From an uncultured Eubacteriales bacterium (lineage in GTDB: Bacteria; Bacillota; Clostridia; Oscillospirales; CAG-272), in contig CAKSEI010000070.1 in NCBI GenBank assembly GCA_934446285.1, forward strand, positions 1-7,453: a stretch of DNA of 7,453 nucleotides. The letters are read 5' to 3'. Each line of letters begins with the position of its first letter. The first letter of the stretch is position 1. The notes under the pieces are model-generated. The model saw only the letters and a list, made by a program, of their open reading frames with translations, did no database searches and was not told the DNA's origin. This document shows positions 5,134 to 7,453 of this stretch, piece by piece. The position numbers and the translations under genes were made by a program.

Positions 5134-6669
5134 TTGGAGAGCTTTATTGACTCGCTGACAAAATTCAACGACACTCTAAATAACTTTATTTGGGTAAAGA
5201 TAGGACTGATAATCCTTATCGGAACGGGAATTCTCACGACCTGCTGCACGAAGTTTTTTCAGATTTCTCATTTGGGACATTGGTGGAAGAATACGATAGG
5301 CAGTCTCTTTGACCGCGAGGTGCTTGCACACAGCAGGGAAAAGGGCGCTATCTCTCCCTTTCAGGCGCTCTGCACCGCCCTTGCGGCAACAGTCGGAACG
5401 GGAAATATCGCGGGCGTTGCCGCCGCTATATGCATAGGCGGTGCCGGTGCGGTATTCTGGATGTGGTTTGCTGCTTTCTTCGGAATGATGACAAACTATT
5501 CGGAGAACGTCCTCGGCATTTATTTCCGCCGCAAAAACAACGGGGGCGAATGGTCGGGCGGCGCTATGTACTACCTAAAGGACGGACTCGGCAGAAAGAA
5601 ACACTGCAAAGCTCTCGGCTCGGTGCTCGCCGTGCTTTTCTCGCTCTTTGCCATACTCGCTTCCTTCGGCATAGGCAACATGGGTCAGGTAAACAAGATA
5701 GTCACGAATATCGAAAGCGCATTTCGCATAGAGGCTCTCTCGGGCGTTGTTCTCTACGGCAATATTACCCTCTACGCTCTTATCATAGGGATTGTCCTCA
5801 TGATACTCACATCGCTCATCGTTATCGGCGGACTTGAGAGAATAGCCGCGTTCGCCGAAAAGGTCGTACCTTTTATGGTCGTACTCTTCGTCCTCGGCAG
5901 CCTTGTTATCATAGGTAAAAATTACATCAATATTCTGCCCGCATTCCGCGCCATCTTTGTAAACGCCTTTAAGCCCATATCCGCTATCGGCGGCGGCATA
6001 GGCGTACTCGTGAGTACGGTCATCACCCAGGGCTTTAAGCGCGGAGTTTTCTCGAATGAGGCGGGACTCGGCTCGTCGGTCATGGTCCACTCAAACTCAA
6101 ATGTAAAAGAGCCGGTTGCTCAGGGAATGTGGGGTATTTTCGAGGTATTTGCCGACACAATGGTCGTGTGCACCATGACCGCGCTCGTCGTACTCACCTC
6201 CGGGATATACGATATGACGACGGGGACACTTGCCGAGGGAGTTACCGATGCGACTCTTGTTGCAACCGCTTTCAACTCGGTTTTTACTTTCGGCAATATC
6301 GGTCAGAAATTCATAGCGATAGTTATGTTCCTCTTCGCCTTTACCACCGTACTCGGCTGGTCGCACTACGGAACGAAAGCAGTCGAATATCTCTTCGGAC
6401 GCCGCGGAGTCATGGTGTATAAGGTGATATTCGTCATTATGATACTCTCGGGCGGCCTTATGACATCATCGCTCGCGTGGGACATCTCCGACACATTCAA
6501 CGGACTCATGATGATACCCAACCTGATAGGCGTTATCTCCTTGTGCCCGCTTGTTATAAAGATAACCTCAAACTATGTATCACGTGTAATAAAAGGCAAA
6601 GACATAAAGCCTCTGCTCTCCTATACCGATGAGCAAGAGGCAGAGGTAAAAACCGAGCAGAACGTTTAA
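5134..6669 (+). CDS. AGCS-family sodium:alanine/glycine symporter
   Basis: A 511-residue, strongly hydrophobic inner-membrane carrier of normal length for the alanine/glycine:cation symporter family, which imports small amino acids with Na+. Family signatures include ATVGTGNIAGVAAAI (85-99), GGAGAVFWMW (102-111), SGGAMYYL (141-148), NEAGLGSS (308-315), the GMWGIFEVFADTMVVC stretch (331-346) and LGWSHYGTKAVEYLFG (407-422). About ten or more membrane segments are visible, and the tail after about 485 is polar. The start is TTG 5134, with GGAGG at 5119-5123 ten bases upstream; the N-terminus MESFIDSLTKFND fits the family and no in-frame ATG is closer. The tandem glycine riboswitch ahead of it argues for glycine, perhaps with alanine, as the substrate. 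Some relatives carry glutamine, so the substrate is inferred from the riboswitch. It is transcribed alone and ends at a strong terminator. Confidence 0.95.
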   Translation: MESFIDSLTKFNDTLNNFIWVKIGLIILIGTGILTTCCTKFFQISHLGHWWKNTIGSLFDREVLAHSREKGAISPFQALCTALAATVGTGNIAGVAAAICIGGAGAVFWMWFAAFFGMMTNYSENVLGIYFRRKNNGGEWSGGAMYYLKDGLGRKKHCKALGSVLAVLFSLFAILASFGIGNMGQVNKIVTNIESAFRIEALSGVVLYGNITLYALIIGIVLMILTSLIVIGGLERIAAFAEKVVPFMVVLFVLGSLVIIGKNYINILPAFRAIFVNAFKPISAIGGGIGVLVSTVITQGFKRGVFSNEAGLGSSVMVHSNSNVKEPVAQGMWGIFEVFADTMVVCTMTALVVLTSGIYDMTTGTLAEGVTDATLVATAFNSVFTFGNIGQKFIAIVMFLFAFTTVLGWSHYGTKAVEYLFGRRGVMVYKVIFVIMILSGGLMTSSLAWDISDTFNGLMMIPNLIGVISLCPLVIKITSNYVSRVIKGKDIKPLLSYTDEQEAEVKTEQNV

Positions 6670-6703
6670 TTAAAAAAAGGCTTTATGCGGCAAAAAAATA
6701 CGT

Positions 6704-6746
6704 AAAAAAAACACGGCGGGAGGTTTAATCCGCCGTGTTATTTTTG
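6704..6746. terminator. Bidirectional intrinsic terminator between converging genes
   Basis: AACACGGCGG (6710-6719) and CCGCCGTGTT (6730-6739) form a perfect 10-bp stem with a 10-base loop. On the plus strand it is followed by ATTTTT, and on the minus strand by a run of eight T (complement of 6704-6711, partly in the stem). It can end both the symporter transcript and the leftward nth transcript. Confidence 0.88.
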
Positions 6747-6938
6747 CGCATCCCGCGCATCGTTTTTTTCGGAAGTCTGAGCGACTACCGCATCGATTAT
6801 CGCCGCAAGCTGCTCGGGGGTGTGTATCTCCGTCGAATATTCGCATATCGCAACCTGAGAGGCGGGAGAAGCGTGCAGCAGCATCTCGCGTGCGCGTGCG
6901 TTACCGTGCAAAAGCTCAAATAAATCCCTGTACTGCAA
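6738..6938 (-). CDS. Small protein of unknown function downstream of nth
   Basis: A 66-residue reading frame from TTG 6938: MQYRDLFELLHGNARAREML and then LHASPASQVAICEYSTEIHTP, an EQLAAIID helix and a polar tail. The start is uncertain. GTG 6947 would give 69 residues; AAGCGGTGAT (6952-6943), which resembles the ribosome binding consensus, better suits the TTG. The codon pattern matches neighbouring genes, and the frame runs exactly to the terminator, its stop lying inside the stem. I have a weak impression of the small clostridial proteins with a helix, a short LPxxVQ-like turn and an I(H/N)(T/S)xEEL segment, which have no settled function. It is leftward, 165 bases after the nth stop, and probably shares that transcript. 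A soluble small helical protein is all that can be said. Confidence 0.5.
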   Translation of the reverse strand: MQYRDLFELLHGNARAREMLLHASPASQVAICEYSTEIHTPEQLAAIIDAVVAQTSEKNDARDAQK

Positions 6939-7103
6939 AAATATCACCGCTTATATTTTCACCGAGCCGCAGCGGTGCTATACAGTCAAAATGCAGGAAT
7001 TCATAAAGATTTTCTTCAAGCCGCACGATCGCGGTATTATATGTTTTTGTCCCGGTATAAAAGTTTATGTGCCGATTTTCGAGGGGACCGCGAGAGGTGT
7101 TCC

Positions 7104-7453
7104 TTATGCAAAAGCCGCCGCGCATATATCCGCGAGCGGACAAGTGCCGCAGGCGGGAGAGCGTGCGGAGCACGTGTCTCTGCCGAACTGCACTATGCGG
7201 TGACAGAAGTCGGAGCTTTTTTCTGGAGGGATGAGCTTGCGCAATTCCCGTTCGGTCTTTACCGGGTCTTTTTCGCCCCGCGCGGTCAGCCCGAGCCGAG
7301 CGCTTATCCGTATGCAATGCGTGTCCGCGACTATCGCCGGCTTGTTATATACGTCGCCGAGGATGAGGTTCGCTATTTTTCTGCCCACACCCGGAAGACG
7401 CAGTAAATCCTCCATGCTGTCCGGAACTTTTCCGCCGTACTCAAGCGCTATCA
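7104..7453 (-). CDS. nth: Endonuclease III, C-terminal part (5' end outside the window)
   Basis: The visible 115 residues are the C-terminal half of endonuclease III, the DNA glycosylase/AP lyase that removes oxidised pyrimidines in base excision repair. The helix-hairpin-helix is LPGVGRKIAN, with the catalytic lysine at visible residue 25; VADTHCIR holds the catalytic aspartate at 43 (family usually VDTH). The C-terminal Cys-x6-Cys-x2-Cys-x5-Cys motif (94, 101, 104, 110) binds the 4Fe-4S cluster. The frame stays open to the window edge, reading IALEYGGKVPDS before MEDLLRL, which matches the family, so the internal ATG at 7415 is not the start. The sequence ends a few residues after the last cysteine, a short but normal C-terminus. 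It is probably co-transcribed with the small ORF downstream. Confidence 0.95.
   Translation of the reverse strand, partial: IALEYGGKVPDSMEDLLRLPGVGRKIANLILGDVYNKPAIVADTHCIRISARLGLTARGEKDPVKTERELRKLIPPEKSSDFCHRIVQFGRDTCSARSPACGTCPLADICAAAFA

Noticed and set aside
5575..6090. Minus-strand frame of 171 codons inside the symporter
   Set aside because: Antisense shadow of a strongly conserved membrane protein, with a composition typical of reverse-complemented hydrophobic codons.
6975..7406. Plus-strand frames opposite nth
   Set aside because: They mirror the nth coding region, which carries the helix-hairpin-helix and iron-sulfur motifs on the other strand.
7104..7415. nth starting at the ATG at 7415
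   Set aside because: The frame stays open to the window edge with family-like residues before that ATG, and a start there would remove the N-terminal half of the enzyme.

Overview
The window (roughly 50% G+C by eye) looks like a low-to-mid GC Firmicute of the class Clostridia, probably a gut-type anaerobe. The grounds are consensus sigma-A promoters, strong Shine-Dalgarno sites, a tandem glycine riboswitch ahead of an alanine/glycine symporter, a TTG start, frequent ATA codons, and the gene families present. No chromosomal landmark fixes the species.

Layout, left to right. Positions 1-2842 hold a tight leftward operon: pgeF (yfiH, laccase-domain protein), then a clan GH-D/GH36-type alpha-galactosidase overlapping it by 11 bases, then the start of a GNAT-like acetyltransferase cut by the window edge. 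A perfect TTGACA/TATAAT promoter drives pgeF. Its predicted +1 falls on the A of the ATG, so the mRNA would be leaderless. Upstream of it (2877-3080) is a structured non-coding spacer with T-tracts repeating every 11 bp, three strong hairpins (one a likely terminator) and a 12-bp direct repeat.

Positions 3081-4673 encode, leftward, an exported or membrane-anchored protein with a C-terminal M23/LytM domain. It keeps the three zinc ligands but has glycine at both catalytic histidine positions, so it is probably a non-catalytic scaffold or regulator. Its own promoter at 4697-4732 lies back to back with a rightward promoter at 4811-4839.

The rightward unit consists of a promoter, a two-aptamer glycine riboswitch (about 4865-5032), a candidate transcription terminator (5075-5101) and an AGCS-family Na+/alanine-glycine symporter that starts at TTG 5134. 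Glycine sensing probably sets how much transporter is made. A bidirectional terminator (6704-6746) separates it from a converging leftward pair: endonuclease III (nth, 5' end outside the window) and a small unrecognised protein whose stop codon lies inside the terminator stem.

I found no tRNA, rRNA, CRISPR array, transposase or phage gene. The least ordinary points are the leaderless pgeF promoter with its phased T-tract upstream region, the active-site-depleted M23 protein, the compact first aptamer of the riboswitch, and the small ORF or ORFs after nth.
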